Below are positions 41,750 through 51,414 of a stretch of 64,000 nucleotides of DNA, piece after piece. The notes beneath the pieces are model-generated. The model saw only the letters and a list, made by a program, of their open reading frames with translations. It ran no database searches and was not told the DNA's origin. A program made the position numbers and the translations under genes. Origin of the DNA: an uncultured Bacilli bacterium (GTDB lineage Bacteria; Bacillota_I; Bacilli_A; RFN20; CAG-631); the NCBI GenBank assembly GCA_934201705.1, contig CAKPXF010000001.1, positions 124,001 to 188,000 of the forward strand, given 5' to 3'. The stretch's first letter is position 1, and each line of letters begins with the position of its first letter.

Positions 41750-43202
41750 GTTTTCTAAACGCTTTGCCTATTATCAAATATTTATAGGCTTTATTATTGC
41801 TTTATTTGCGGGCTTTTATTTCTTTGAAATCTTTGCAACAACAGATGATAGTGAAATTATAAATGTAAAAAGCGGATTAATAAGTGGTACTATTTCTTTT
41901 TTAGTCACTTTATTGATTTTTATCATATATGCTTTTTTATTTAATAAAATTTCATATTATGAATTAAATGAAGATAAAATAGTTTGCAAAAGAGGAGTTT
42001 TATTCCAAAAAAAATCATCAATTTTATTAAATAAAATTCATACAATAAATATCAAACAAGGAATTATTCAAAAATTATTCAAGGTAGCTTCACTTAAAAT
42101 AGATTCAGGATCGGCTAATAGTTTAAATGAAGAAATATCAATTTATACAAGCCAAGACGAAGTTTTAAGCTTATATAATAAATTAAAAGGTTATGATAAA
42201 AAAACTGAAAATAGCAAGATTAATGAATCTATGTATAGTTTTAAAAATTCAAATAAAATTATTTATTCATTAATTAATACAATATTTTCAATAGTTTTAT
42301 TAGTTTTGATTATTATATATATAGAACTAGTAGCTTATTTTTCTATAAATGGTTCCTTCCTACCATTTAATGATATTATAATAATAACAATTTCATTGCT
42401 ATTTACATTTTTTATTTTAAATGTAATTGCAATTTTTGCTAAATATTATAATTTCAATATAAAGAAACGTGATAATGAAATGGAAATTAATTATGGATTT
42501 TTTGTAAAATACCATAATACATTTAAATTAGATAAGGTTAAGTCAATTATTATTTGCAATAATATAATTCAAAAACTATTTGGTTACGTTAAAGTGAAAA
42601 TTCAAGTAATTGGGTATTTACAGGATTCAGATAATGCTCAATCATCATATGGAAAAAGTGTTGGAGTTTTAATCCCTTTATGTAAAAGAAAAGATGTACA
42701 AGATTTAATTAATCAAATTATTCCTGAATATTCATTTTCAAGTAAAGAAAATAAACCATTTAAATTTTTTCCATTTATTTCTTTAAGATTTTTATTTGTT
42801 TCAATATCTTTTGCTATTCTTGAGTTTATAAATTTAGTTGTTAAAAATATTTTTATAATAAAAGATAATGATTTTTTAGTATCAAGTATGGCAATACTTA
42901 TAGTATATATAGCATTGCTAATAATTATGTTGTGCTCAGCAGTTTTGAAATACAATTATTCAGGAATTAACATAAAGAATGATAAAGTAACTATTTATAA
43001 AGGTGGATTTTTCCAAGCAATTGTAGTTATTGATGTAAAAAACATCATAGCTATTCAGACAATTACGACAAAATTAAGGCAAAAAAATAAAATTAAGTCT
43101 TATGTAATTCATTATGCTACAAATGCATTAACAAATACAGTAAAGGTTGAAATGCTAAATGAGGAAGTTTATACTAAACTTGTAAATGCAATAAAGTATT
43201 AA
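41742..43202 (+). CDS. Bacterial PH-domain protein, YdbT-like
   Basis: ATG 41742 (MNKFSKRFAYY) overlaps the preceding stop; a longer frame starts inside the neighbour. 486 residues: alternating helix pairs and three bPH2 domains, beginning near residues 65 (YYELNEDKIVCKRG), 245 (DNEMEINYGFFVKYHNTFKL) and 405 (SGINIKNDKVTIYKGG). This is the YdbT arrangement. It probably forms a membrane complex with the YdbS-like protein. Confidence 0.8.
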   Translation: MNKFSKRFAYYQIFIGFIIALFAGFYFFEIFATTDDSEIINVKSGLISGTISFLVTLLIFIIYAFLFNKISYYELNEDKIVCKRGVLFQKKSSILLNKIHTINIKQGIIQKLFKVASLKIDSGSANSLNEEISIYTSQDEVLSLYNKLKGYDKKTENSKINESMYSFKNSNKIIYSLINTIFSIVLLVLIIIYIELVAYFSINGSFLPFNDIIIITISLLFTFFILNVIAIFAKYYNFNIKKRDNEMEINYGFFVKYHNTFKLDKVKSIIICNNIIQKLFGYVKVKIQVIGYLQDSDNAQSSYGKSVGVLIPLCKRKDVQDLINQIIPEYSFSSKENKPFKFFPFISLRFLFVSISFAILEFINLVVKNIFIIKDNDFLVSSMAILIVYIALLIIMLCSAVLKYNYSGINIKNDKVTIYKGGFFQAIVVIDVKNIIAIQTITTKLRQKNKIKSYVIHYATNALTNTVKVEMLNEEVYTKLVNAIKY

Positions 43203-43218
43203 AGAGGGTGATTTCTAA

Positions 43219-43731
43219 ATGGTTGTTTTTAAATCAAAATTAGATCAAAATGTTTTAAAAAAACTAAATTTTTTCCAATTAAAAAGAATAAAATGGCTAA
43301 TCATAGTTATAGTATTACTATTCTTAGGAATAGGATTATATAACTTATTCTATAATGATAGAATAATTGGTATAGTTTGGATTGTAGCTGCAATTATTTA
43401 TTTACCTTTAGTAATTATATTTACGAGAATTGGTATGAAGAAATATGCTAAAACTATGTCTATTGTTAGTGATGAAACATATGAAGAATATATATTTGAT
43501 ACAGATGAAATTCAAATAACTACAACTAAAGGTGACAATTTTTATAGCTTTATTAAAGCTAAATACAATTATTTGTATAAAGTAATCGAAGGTAATAATT
43601 GTTTTATCTTATATATTTCTATGAATCAAGCCCATACTATTATGAAAAGTGACTTAGTTGAAGGAAGTATTGACCAATTGAAGGAATTGTTGAGAAACAA
43701 TTTAAACAATAAGTTTAAAGAGAAAAAATAA
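43219..43731 (+). CDS. YcxB-like membrane protein
   Basis: 170 residues: two helices (28-45, 50-70) and a C-terminal PH-like domain (EEYIFDTDEIQITTTKGDNF, then YSFIKAKYNYLYKVIE). The YcxB family has no known function. It is in line with the YdbT gene upstream (16 bp) and the acyltransferase downstream (2 bp). Confidence 0.75.
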   Translation: MVVFKSKLDQNVLKKLNFFQLKRIKWLIIVIVLLFLGIGLYNLFYNDRIIGIVWIVAAIIYLPLVIIFTRIGMKKYAKTMSIVSDETYEEYIFDTDEIQITTTKGDNFYSFIKAKYNYLYKVIEGNNCFILYISMNQAHTIMKSDLVEGSIDQLKELLRNNLNNKFKEKK

Positions 43732-43733
43732 TT

Positions 43734-45005
43734 ATGAAAATAAAAGTTAAAAATGCTAAATATAAAGATTTAATAAATCATAAGAAAGCAAAACATAAAA
43801 AGCCTAAAAATCCTAGTTGGTTTTTAAGAAAATTGATTCTATTTTTAAATAAAAAGGAACTAAAGGAAGTACAATTTAGTGCCACTAAAAACAATATTGA
43901 TAAGATAGACAAAAAAGAGCCATGCTTAATTCTAATGAATCATTCATCGTTTATTGATTTAAAAATTGCTTTTAAGCTATTAAGTCCACGAAGATTTAAT
44001 ATAGTTTGCACAGATGATGGCTTTGTCGGTAAGGAATGGTTATTAAGGCATTTAGGATGTATACCAACTACTAAGTTCATTACTGATGTTAATTTAGTAA
44101 AGGATATGCTCTATGCTAAAAATAAGCTTCATAATTCTATTTTAATGTATCCAGAGGCTTCATATTCATTTGATGGAACCTCAACTCCTTTGCCAACTAG
44201 CATTGGCAAGTGTATAAAGCTATTAAACATGCCAGTAATTATAATTAAAACAAGTGGGGCTTTTTTACGTGATCCCTTATATAATAATTTACAATTAAGA
44301 GAAGTAAAAATATCAGCTAAGCTAGATGTTATTTTATCAAAAGATGAAGTAAATTGTAAAAGTGCTGAAGAAATACAAGAATTAGTCATTAAAAACTTTG
44401 TTTTTGACAATTTTAAGGATCAACAAGATAATAAAATAGAAGTAAATGAACCTTTTAGAGCAGACTTTTTAAATAGAGTTTTATATAAATGCCCAAATTG
44501 TTTAAAAGAAGGCATGATGGAAGGTAAAGGAATTTATATAACTTGCAATAACTGTAATGCAAAATATGAATTAACAAAATATGGTTACTTAAAGGCAATT
44601 AATTGTAAAGAAGTATTCAATCATATTCCATCGTGGTATAAATGGGAAAGAGAATGTGTTAAAAATGAAATATTGGATAATACCTATAATGAAGAAATAA
44701 AGGTGACAATTTTTATTTTACTTGACTATAAAAAGATTTATAGGGTAGGAGAAGGTATCTTAAAGCATACAATTTCCGGTTTTGAATTAATAGGCCCGGA
44801 TGGATTACATTACTTTCAAAAGCCAATAGATACATATAGCTTATATTCTGATTTTTATTGGTATGAAATTGGTGATGTTGTTTGTATTGGTAATTTTAAG
44901 ATGCGTTATTATTGTGTGCCACTTGATAGAAAAGATGTAGTAGCTAAATTAAGACTAGCTACTGAAGAAATATATAAAATTACAAAAAACAGTAAAAATG
45001 GTTAG
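43734..45005 (+). CDS. PlsC-like acyltransferase with internal zinc ribbon
   Basis: NHSSFID (HX4D catalytic motif, about residue 67-73) and YPEASYSFDGT (motif with Glu-Ala-Ser in place of EGTRS) identify a glycerolipid acyltransferase. It is much longer (423 aa) than PlsC (about 240). From residue 252 a zinc ribbon CPNCLKEG...CNNCNAKYE is inserted, then a 130-residue beta-rich C-terminal domain of unknown type. The conserved EGTRSR serine-arginine is altered, so activity may differ. It ends at a strong terminator. Confidence 0.75.
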   Translation: MKIKVKNAKYKDLINHKKAKHKKPKNPSWFLRKLILFLNKKELKEVQFSATKNNIDKIDKKEPCLILMNHSSFIDLKIAFKLLSPRRFNIVCTDDGFVGKEWLLRHLGCIPTTKFITDVNLVKDMLYAKNKLHNSILMYPEASYSFDGTSTPLPTSIGKCIKLLNMPVIIIKTSGAFLRDPLYNNLQLREVKISAKLDVILSKDEVNCKSAEEIQELVIKNFVFDNFKDQQDNKIEVNEPFRADFLNRVLYKCPNCLKEGMMEGKGIYITCNNCNAKYELTKYGYLKAINCKEVFNHIPSWYKWERECVKNEILDNTYNEEIKVTIFILLDYKKIYRVGEGILKHTISGFELIGPDGLHYFQKPIDTYSLYSDFYWYEIGDVVCIGNFKMRYYCVPLDRKDVVAKLRLATEEIYKITKNSKNG

Positions 45006-45032
45006 AAGATTTTATAAATCTTCTTTTTTTTA
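45004..45032 (+). terminator. Terminator of the PH-domain/acyltransferase operon
   Basis: Stem AGAAGATTT with AAATCTTCT followed by TTTTTTT. Confidence 0.85.
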
Positions 45033-45066
45033 TAGTATTGGTGTAAAATAATAGAGGTGATGGGTA

Positions 45067-46872
45067 ATGAAAGAACTATTGAAAGACTTTTTTTATGGAC
45101 AATGTGCTAATGCTTACAAATATTTTGGAGCTCATTTATATTTAAATGGGTACATTTTTAGAGTTTATGCACCTTTAGCTAAAGAGGTTGAACTAGTAGG
45201 TGCTTTTAATAACTGGGATGGTTCTAATCATAAAATGGAAAAAATTGATAGTCGTGGAATTTATGAGCTATATGTTGAAGGCTTAAAAAACGATTATGAA
45301 TTGTATAAGTTTAATATTTTAACCAAAAAGGGAGTATGGATTTTAAAATCTGATCCATATGCTTTTTATAGTGAACTACGTCCTAACACAGCTAGCAAAA
45401 CATATAATCTTGATAATTATGCATTTAATGATGCAAAATGGATGGAAAAAAGAAATAAGGGCGAGCATTCACCAGTTAATATTTATGAAATTCATCTTGG
45501 AAGCTTTAAAAGAAATAAGGATAATTCATGGATGTCTTATGAGGAATTAGCCCCTATAATTACTAAGCATGCTAAAAAGCATCATTTTACACATGTTGAA
45601 ATAATGCCACTTATGGAGCATCCATTTGATGGTTCATGGGGCTATCAATGCTCGCAATATTTTTCATTAACATCAAGATATGGAAATCCTAATCAATTTA
45701 AATATTTTGTTGATTATTTACACCAACATAATATTGGAGTAATCATGGATTTTGTCCCGGTTCATTTTGTAAAGGATGAATCAGCCTTAGGAAATTTTGA
45801 TGGATCACATTTATATGAATCAAGATTTATTAATAAACGTGAATCACAGTGGGGCACTTATTTATTTGATTATAGCAAGCCAGAAGTTATGAGCTATATG
45901 CTATCATGTGCAGCCTTTTATTTAGATGTATATCATATAGATGGTATTAGGTTTGATGCTGTTTCTAACATGATTTATCAAAATGGCAATAAAAACGACG
46001 GAGAAAATCAAGCAAATATCAATTGGATGAAAAAAACTAATAGTATTTTATCTTATCTTTATCCAAATGTTATGTTAATAGCTGAAGATAGCAGTGATTA
46101 TCCACATGTTACTAAGCCAACCTTTGAAAATGGCTTAGGCTTTGATTATAAGTGGGATTTAGGCTGGATGAATGATACCTTAAAATATTTAAAGGAGGAT
46201 CCATATTTTAGAGGATATCATTTAAACTTGATTAATTTTTCAATGTATTATTTTTATAATGAAAAGTTTTTACTTCCTTTATCTCATGATGAGGTTGTTC
46301 ATATGAAGGGAACAATTATTAATAAAATTTCTGGCTCATATGAGCAAAAATTTCAGCAATTAAAGGTTTTATATACATATATGTTTACTCACCCTGGAAA
46401 GAAATTGAATTTCATGGGCAATGAAATTGCTTTATTTGATGAATGGAATGAGGAAAAGCAAATTTATTTTGATATTTTAAAATATCCGATTCATGATGCC
46501 TTTAATCATTATTTTATTGAATTAAGTAAGCTATACACAAAAGAAAAAAGTTTTTATTTTGATGAATATAATCCTGCTTCATTTAATTGGATTTCTTGCG
46601 ATAATCCAAACAATGTATTTATTTATGAAAGAAAATACAATAACGCAACCTTTATAATTGTTTTGAATTTTTCATCAACGCAATTTGAGCATTATAGGTT
46701 TAATGTAGCTAAGGATAATGGCTATTTTGAAGAAGTATTGAATTCAGACAATTATATATATAATGGCTATGGTTTTATTAATGATTATAAAATAATGGTT
46801 GATAAAAATAAAGAAATAGGAATAAAAATTGCAAGTTTTGCTGCAATTGTATTAAAATATAGGAATAGTTAA
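45067..46872 (+). CDS. glgB: 1,4-alpha-glucan branching enzyme
   Basis: GH13 enzyme that moves an oligoglucan to form an alpha-1,6 branch. N-terminal CBM48 module (residues 20-110, VELVGAFNNWDG). Catalytic nucleophile Asp297 in GIRFDAV, acid/base Glu340 in IAEDSS, and the HD pair in LSHDEVVHMKG near 406. 601 residues, slightly short of about 640. First gene of a three-gene unit with phosphorylase and pullulanase. Confidence 0.95.
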   Translation: MKELLKDFFYGQCANAYKYFGAHLYLNGYIFRVYAPLAKEVELVGAFNNWDGSNHKMEKIDSRGIYELYVEGLKNDYELYKFNILTKKGVWILKSDPYAFYSELRPNTASKTYNLDNYAFNDAKWMEKRNKGEHSPVNIYEIHLGSFKRNKDNSWMSYEELAPIITKHAKKHHFTHVEIMPLMEHPFDGSWGYQCSQYFSLTSRYGNPNQFKYFVDYLHQHNIGVIMDFVPVHFVKDESALGNFDGSHLYESRFINKRESQWGTYLFDYSKPEVMSYMLSCAAFYLDVYHIDGIRFDAVSNMIYQNGNKNDGENQANINWMKKTNSILSYLYPNVMLIAEDSSDYPHVTKPTFENGLGFDYKWDLGWMNDTLKYLKEDPYFRGYHLNLINFSMYYFYNEKFLLPLSHDEVVHMKGTIINKISGSYEQKFQQLKVLYTYMFTHPGKKLNFMGNEIALFDEWNEEKQIYFDILKYPIHDAFNHYFIELSKLYTKEKSFYFDEYNPASFNWISCDNPNNVFIYERKYNNATFIIVLNFSSTQFEHYRFNVAKDNGYFEEVLNSDNYIYNGYGFINDYKIMVDKNKEIGIKIASFAAIVLKYRNS

Positions 46873-46886
46873 AAAAGGAGTTAGTT

Positions 46887-49310
46887 ATGAGCCAATACAA
46901 TAATATATTTTCAAATGTCGAGACATTTAAACAAGCATTTACTAATAGAATAATTGAAACATATGGTCGTTCAGTTGAAGAATCACATCGCTTCGAGCGT
47001 TATATTGTTTTAGGAACAATGATTAGAGACTTTGCCTCTCTTGCTTGGAAGGATACTAAAGAAAAAGTACAAGCCAAAGGTCAAAGAGAAATGGTGTACT
47101 TTTCAATGGAGTTTTTACTTGGAAAGATGATGCTTAATAATATGATGAATCTAGGAATTTATGATATTATTAGCCAAGGCTTAAAGGATTTAGATATTAA
47201 CTTACAAGAGCTTATGAATCTTGAAGCAGATGCAGGGCTTGGAAATGGTGGACTTGGAAGGCTTGCAGCTTGCTTTATGGATTCTTTAGCATCTTTAAAT
47301 TATCCAGGACATGGAAATACAATTCGTTATAAATATGGATTTTTTAGACAAAAAATAGTTGATGGAAAGCAAATTGAAATTCCTGATAATTGGCTACAGC
47401 TTGATTATCCTTTTGAAATAAAAAAGCCAAAGCATGCGATTACTGTTAAATTTTATGGAAATGTTGTAACAAGACCTTTTGGCAATGATGGACGTTTTGT
47501 CTTTGAACTTGAAAATGCTGAGTGTGTAAGAGCAGTCCCTTATGATATGCCAATGATAGGCTATAATGGAAAGGTTGTTAATACTTTACGTTGCTGGTCA
47601 GCTGAACCAGATATTGAAGCTTTACCAAAAAATAAAGATTTTGGAACTTATTTAAGTGAATGTAATGAAATATCACAATCATTATATCCAGATGATTCAA
47701 CAGAGCATGGAAAGATTTTAAGATTAAAGCAACAATATTTCTTTGTTTGTGCTGGAATAGCTGCAATGATTAAGTCACATTTAAGAAAATATAAAACAAT
47801 TCATAATATTCATGAAAAGTTAGTTTTCCAATTGAATGATACTCACCCGGCTATTGCTGTTGCCGAAATGATGAGAGTTTTACTTGATGAATTTTACTTA
47901 GAATGGGACGAGGCTTGGAATATTACAACATCAATGATGGCTTATACAAATCATACTATTTTAAGTGAAGCTCTTGAAAGATGGCCTGTTGATTATGTGA
48001 GGACATTACTTCCTCGTATTTATATGATAATTGAAGAAATTAACAGACGCTTTTGTATTTTTGCTAGAAGCAAAAATGTTTTAGAGCATAGAATTGATAA
48101 GATGATGATTATTAAAGATGGGCAAGTTCGTATGGCAAATCTTGCAATTATTGGCTCATTTTCAGTAAATGGCGTTGCTGCTTTACATACAGAAATATTA
48201 AAGACTCAAGAAATGCGTGAGTTTTATGATTTATATCCTGAAAAATTTAATAATAAAACAAATGGTGTAACTCACAGACGTTGGCTAGCTTATTGTAATC
48301 CTGAGCTTACAAATCTTTTAAATAATGTATGTAAAGGAAATATATGTGAAAATATTAATTTATTAGATAATTTGAAGGATTATGTTGATGATGTGACTAT
48401 TCAAGATGAGTTTTTAAAAATAAAGCAAAAACGTAAGGAAATATTAGCTAAATATATTAAAGATAAAAATGATATTGATGTTGATCCAACCTCAATATTT
48501 GATATTCAAGTAAAAAGATTACATGCCTATAAAAGGCAATTACTTAACTGTATGCATATAATATACCTATATCAAAGAATTAAAAATGATAGTAGCTTCA
48601 AGCCATATCCGCATACATTTATTTTTGGTGCTAAAGCTGCACCATCATATGCCTTTGCTAAGAATGTTATTGAATTAATCAATTGTATGGCTAATAAAAT
48701 CAATAATGATGAAGAGGTAAATAAGTATATTAAGGTGGTTTTTGTTGAAAACTATGACGTTTCATCATCTGAATTATTAATACCAGCTGCGGATGTTAGT
48801 GAACAAATTTCTTTAGCTGGTAAGGAAGCTAGCGGAACTGGTAATATGAAATTTATGATGAATGGTGCTATTACTTTAGGAACACTAGATGGTGCTAATG
48901 TTGAAATATCCTCGCGCGTAAAGGATGACAATATAGTTATCTTTGGTTTAAATAGCGATGAAGTGAAACAAATCAAGGATAGTGGAACTTACTCATCATT
49001 AAATATTTTTGCAAACAATAAGGAAATTAGAGATATTATTAATTCCTTAATGAACGGAACTTGGCATTCTAATACTAATGAATTTAGAATAATAGTTGAT
49101 GAATTATTATATAAAAATGATGAATACTTATTGCTTGAAGATTTCGAAAGCTATAAGGAAGCTCAACAAAAAATTAATGATGAATACCAAAATAGACATT
49201 TATGGGCTAAAAAATGCTTAGTAAATATAAGTAATTCAGCATATTTTTCAAGTGATAGAACAATCAACGAATATGTAAATGACATTTGGAAACTAGAAAA
49301 GATTAGTTAA
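46887..49310 (+). CDS. glgP: Glycogen/maltodextrin phosphorylase
   Basis: Releases glucose-1-phosphate from alpha-1,4 glucan ends using PLP. The PLP lysine is K655 in EASGTGNMKFMMNGA, and the active-site motifs GLGNGGLGRLAACF and VLEHRIDKM are in place. 807 residues is normal. 14 bp after glgB with AAAGGAG. The order branching enzyme-phosphorylase-debranching enzyme suggests use of stored glycogen. Confidence 0.96.
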   Translation: MSQYNNIFSNVETFKQAFTNRIIETYGRSVEESHRFERYIVLGTMIRDFASLAWKDTKEKVQAKGQREMVYFSMEFLLGKMMLNNMMNLGIYDIISQGLKDLDINLQELMNLEADAGLGNGGLGRLAACFMDSLASLNYPGHGNTIRYKYGFFRQKIVDGKQIEIPDNWLQLDYPFEIKKPKHAITVKFYGNVVTRPFGNDGRFVFELENAECVRAVPYDMPMIGYNGKVVNTLRCWSAEPDIEALPKNKDFGTYLSECNEISQSLYPDDSTEHGKILRLKQQYFFVCAGIAAMIKSHLRKYKTIHNIHEKLVFQLNDTHPAIAVAEMMRVLLDEFYLEWDEAWNITTSMMAYTNHTILSEALERWPVDYVRTLLPRIYMIIEEINRRFCIFARSKNVLEHRIDKMMIIKDGQVRMANLAIIGSFSVNGVAALHTEILKTQEMREFYDLYPEKFNNKTNGVTHRRWLAYCNPELTNLLNNVCKGNICENINLLDNLKDYVDDVTIQDEFLKIKQKRKEILAKYIKDKNDIDVDPTSIFDIQVKRLHAYKRQLLNCMHIIYLYQRIKNDSSFKPYPHTFIFGAKAAPSYAFAKNVIELINCMANKINNDEEVNKYIKVVFVENYDVSSSELLIPAADVSEQISLAGKEASGTGNMKFMMNGAITLGTLDGANVEISSRVKDDNIVIFGLNSDEVKQIKDSGTYSSLNIFANNKEIRDIINSLMNGTWHSNTNEFRIIVDELLYKNDEYLLLEDFESYKEAQQKINDEYQNRHLWAKKCLVNISNSAYFSSDRTINEYVNDIWKLEKIS

Positions 49311-49312
49311 TT

Positions 49313-51358
49313 ATGCTAAAGGCTTATTTAGATTATAAAAACTTTATAACAATTGAATGCGATAAAGAATCATCATTTAAAATAAATGGTGATTCTTTCG
49401 CGTCTTTTTTAATTTGTAAAAATGACAATTCATTTATTTATAAAATAGATATAAATATTGACTTAAATAAAAAATATATTATTAGTAATGACTTTGCTGA
49501 AAAATGCAATTTAGAAATAAGATATTTTGTTAAGGATGAAGAATTTGACGAAATGTTTTATTATGATAAGAATGATTTAGGCGCAATATATAGTAAAAAT
49601 AAAACAACCTTTAAGCTATGGGCGCCACTTGCAAGTAAGGTAGAACTAGCTTATGAAATTAATAATCAAGAGTTTGTTGAAGAGATGGAATATCAAGAAA
49701 AAGGAGTGTTTCAAATATCAATTACTAAGGATTTGAAAAACGCTTTATATTATTATAAAGTAACTAATAATGGTATAACCCATAATGTATGTGATCCTTA
49801 TAGCTTTTCATCAACAGCTAATTCTAAAAAAAGTGCTGTTATTGATTTAAATGAATTTAGTGATGAAAATATTACTTTACCACTTATCAATAATAGTACT
49901 GATTGTATAATTTATGAGGTTTCAATTAGAGATTTTTCAGCATCTGGTGAACTTGGAAATGATGTTAAAGGTAAATTTGATGCTTTTTTAAGGCATAATT
50001 TAAAAAGTAAAAATGATCATTCAATAGGGATTGACTATTTGAAGCAATTAGGTGTTAGTCATATTCAGTTTATGCCAGTTTTAGACTTTGTAACAGTTGA
50101 TGAAGATGATGAGTTTAAAAAATATAATTGGGGCTATGATCCTTTTTGCTATAATGTTATTGAAGGCTCATTTTCTAAAAACCCCAATGACCCTTATTTA
50201 AGAATTAAGGAAATAAAAAATGTTATTAATGAGCTACATAAAAATAATTTAAGAGTAACATTTGATGTTGTTTTTAATCACACTTATTTCTTTAAAGAGT
50301 CTATTTACAACAAAATAGTACCAAATTATTTTTATTTAATGGATAGGAATGGTAATTTATCTAATGGATCGTTTTGTGGCAATGATATAGATACCACAAA
50401 AAAAATGGTTTATAAATATTTAAAGGATATGGCTATTCGTTATGTTCAATTTTATAAAATAGATGGCTATAGATATGATTTAATGGGAATTTTAAATAAG
50501 GATTTAATTATTGATATACATAACGAATGTAAAAAAATAAATCCTTCATTTATAAGCTATGGCGAAGGCTGGAATATGCCAAGCTTTTTAAACGAATCAT
50601 TAAGGGCGTCATTAAATAATGCAAATGAAATGAGTGATATATCTTTCTTTAATGATAAATTTAGAGACATCGTTTCAGGTAAGGTAAATGCAGAAAGAGG
50701 CTTTTTAAACGGAAATACTAATCTTTTAGTACCATTTTTACATGTAATGCGTGGAAGTATAGAAAATGATGGCTATTTTAATGAGGCCAAATCATCTATT
50801 AATTATGTTGAATGCCATGATAATTACACCTTATTTGATAAATTAAAAATAATTAATAAGGAATGTAGTGATGAAGAAAGAAATAATATTCAATTATGCT
50901 GTATTGCATCAACAATACTAGCTCAAGGAATTCCTTTTTTACATCAAGGCGTGGAGTTTAACAGAAGCAAATTTGGTATTGAAAACTCTTATAATGCTAG
51001 TGACGATATTAACATGATAAGATGGAAAAATGTCGATATATATAATAGAAATATCAAAGCATTAAAGGATTTTATTAAGATACGTAAGGAATTTAATTGC
51101 TTTAGATTAACAAACAGAAAGCAAATATTAAATTCAATTGATGGACAAATATTAAAAGATGGAGTTTTAAAAATCACCTATGCAGTAAATGGAAGTATTG
51201 TTCTATTAATATTTAATGTACTTAATAAAACACAAATAATTGATTTAGATAATGAATATATTTATTATGCCAACCAATGGGGTTATACAGATGAAAAGGA
51301 TAAGCTTTATAAAATAGTAAAGCTATTACCATTTTCGTTTAATATGTTTATTAAATAA
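49313..51358 (+). CDS. pulA: Type I pullulanase / debranching enzyme
   Basis: Cleaves alpha-1,6 branches. GH13_14 features: YEVSIRDFSASGE (about residues 198-210), YNWGYDPFCYNV, nucleophile Asp in DGYRYDLMG, acid Glu in YGEGWNM, and YVECHDNYTLFDKL near 495. An N-terminal CBM48-like module with FKLWAPLASKV starts near residue 100. 681 residues, no signal peptide, so intracellular. It begins 2 nt after glgP, indicating translational coupling. Confidence 0.93.
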   Translation: MLKAYLDYKNFITIECDKESSFKINGDSFASFLICKNDNSFIYKIDINIDLNKKYIISNDFAEKCNLEIRYFVKDEEFDEMFYYDKNDLGAIYSKNKTTFKLWAPLASKVELAYEINNQEFVEEMEYQEKGVFQISITKDLKNALYYYKVTNNGITHNVCDPYSFSSTANSKKSAVIDLNEFSDENITLPLINNSTDCIIYEVSIRDFSASGELGNDVKGKFDAFLRHNLKSKNDHSIGIDYLKQLGVSHIQFMPVLDFVTVDEDDEFKKYNWGYDPFCYNVIEGSFSKNPNDPYLRIKEIKNVINELHKNNLRVTFDVVFNHTYFFKESIYNKIVPNYFYLMDRNGNLSNGSFCGNDIDTTKKMVYKYLKDMAIRYVQFYKIDGYRYDLMGILNKDLIIDIHNECKKINPSFISYGEGWNMPSFLNESLRASLNNANEMSDISFFNDKFRDIVSGKVNAERGFLNGNTNLLVPFLHVMRGSIENDGYFNEAKSSINYVECHDNYTLFDKLKIINKECSDEERNNIQLCCIASTILAQGIPFLHQGVEFNRSKFGIENSYNASDDINMIRWKNVDIYNRNIKALKDFIKIRKEFNCFRLTNRKQILNSIDGQILKDGVLKITYAVNGSIVLLIFNVLNKTQIIDLDNEYIYYANQWGYTDEKDKLYKIVKLLPFSFNMFIK

Positions 51359-51387
51359 TTGTTAAGCTTTATTAAGTGTGATATTAT
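51359..51387 (+). promoter_or_regulatory. Promoter of trkA-trkH
   Basis: TTGTTA (51359-51364), 17-bp spacer, TATTAT (51382-51387). It begins at the pulA stop. No riboswitch fits in the 28-nt leader. Confidence 0.6.
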
Positions 51388-51414
51388 ACCTATAGTTTTA
51401 TTGGAGATGAAAAT

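Noticed and set aside
51359..51414. Possible c-di-AMP (ydaO) riboswitch before trkA
   Set aside because: Only about 28 nt of leader are available, far too short for that aptamer.
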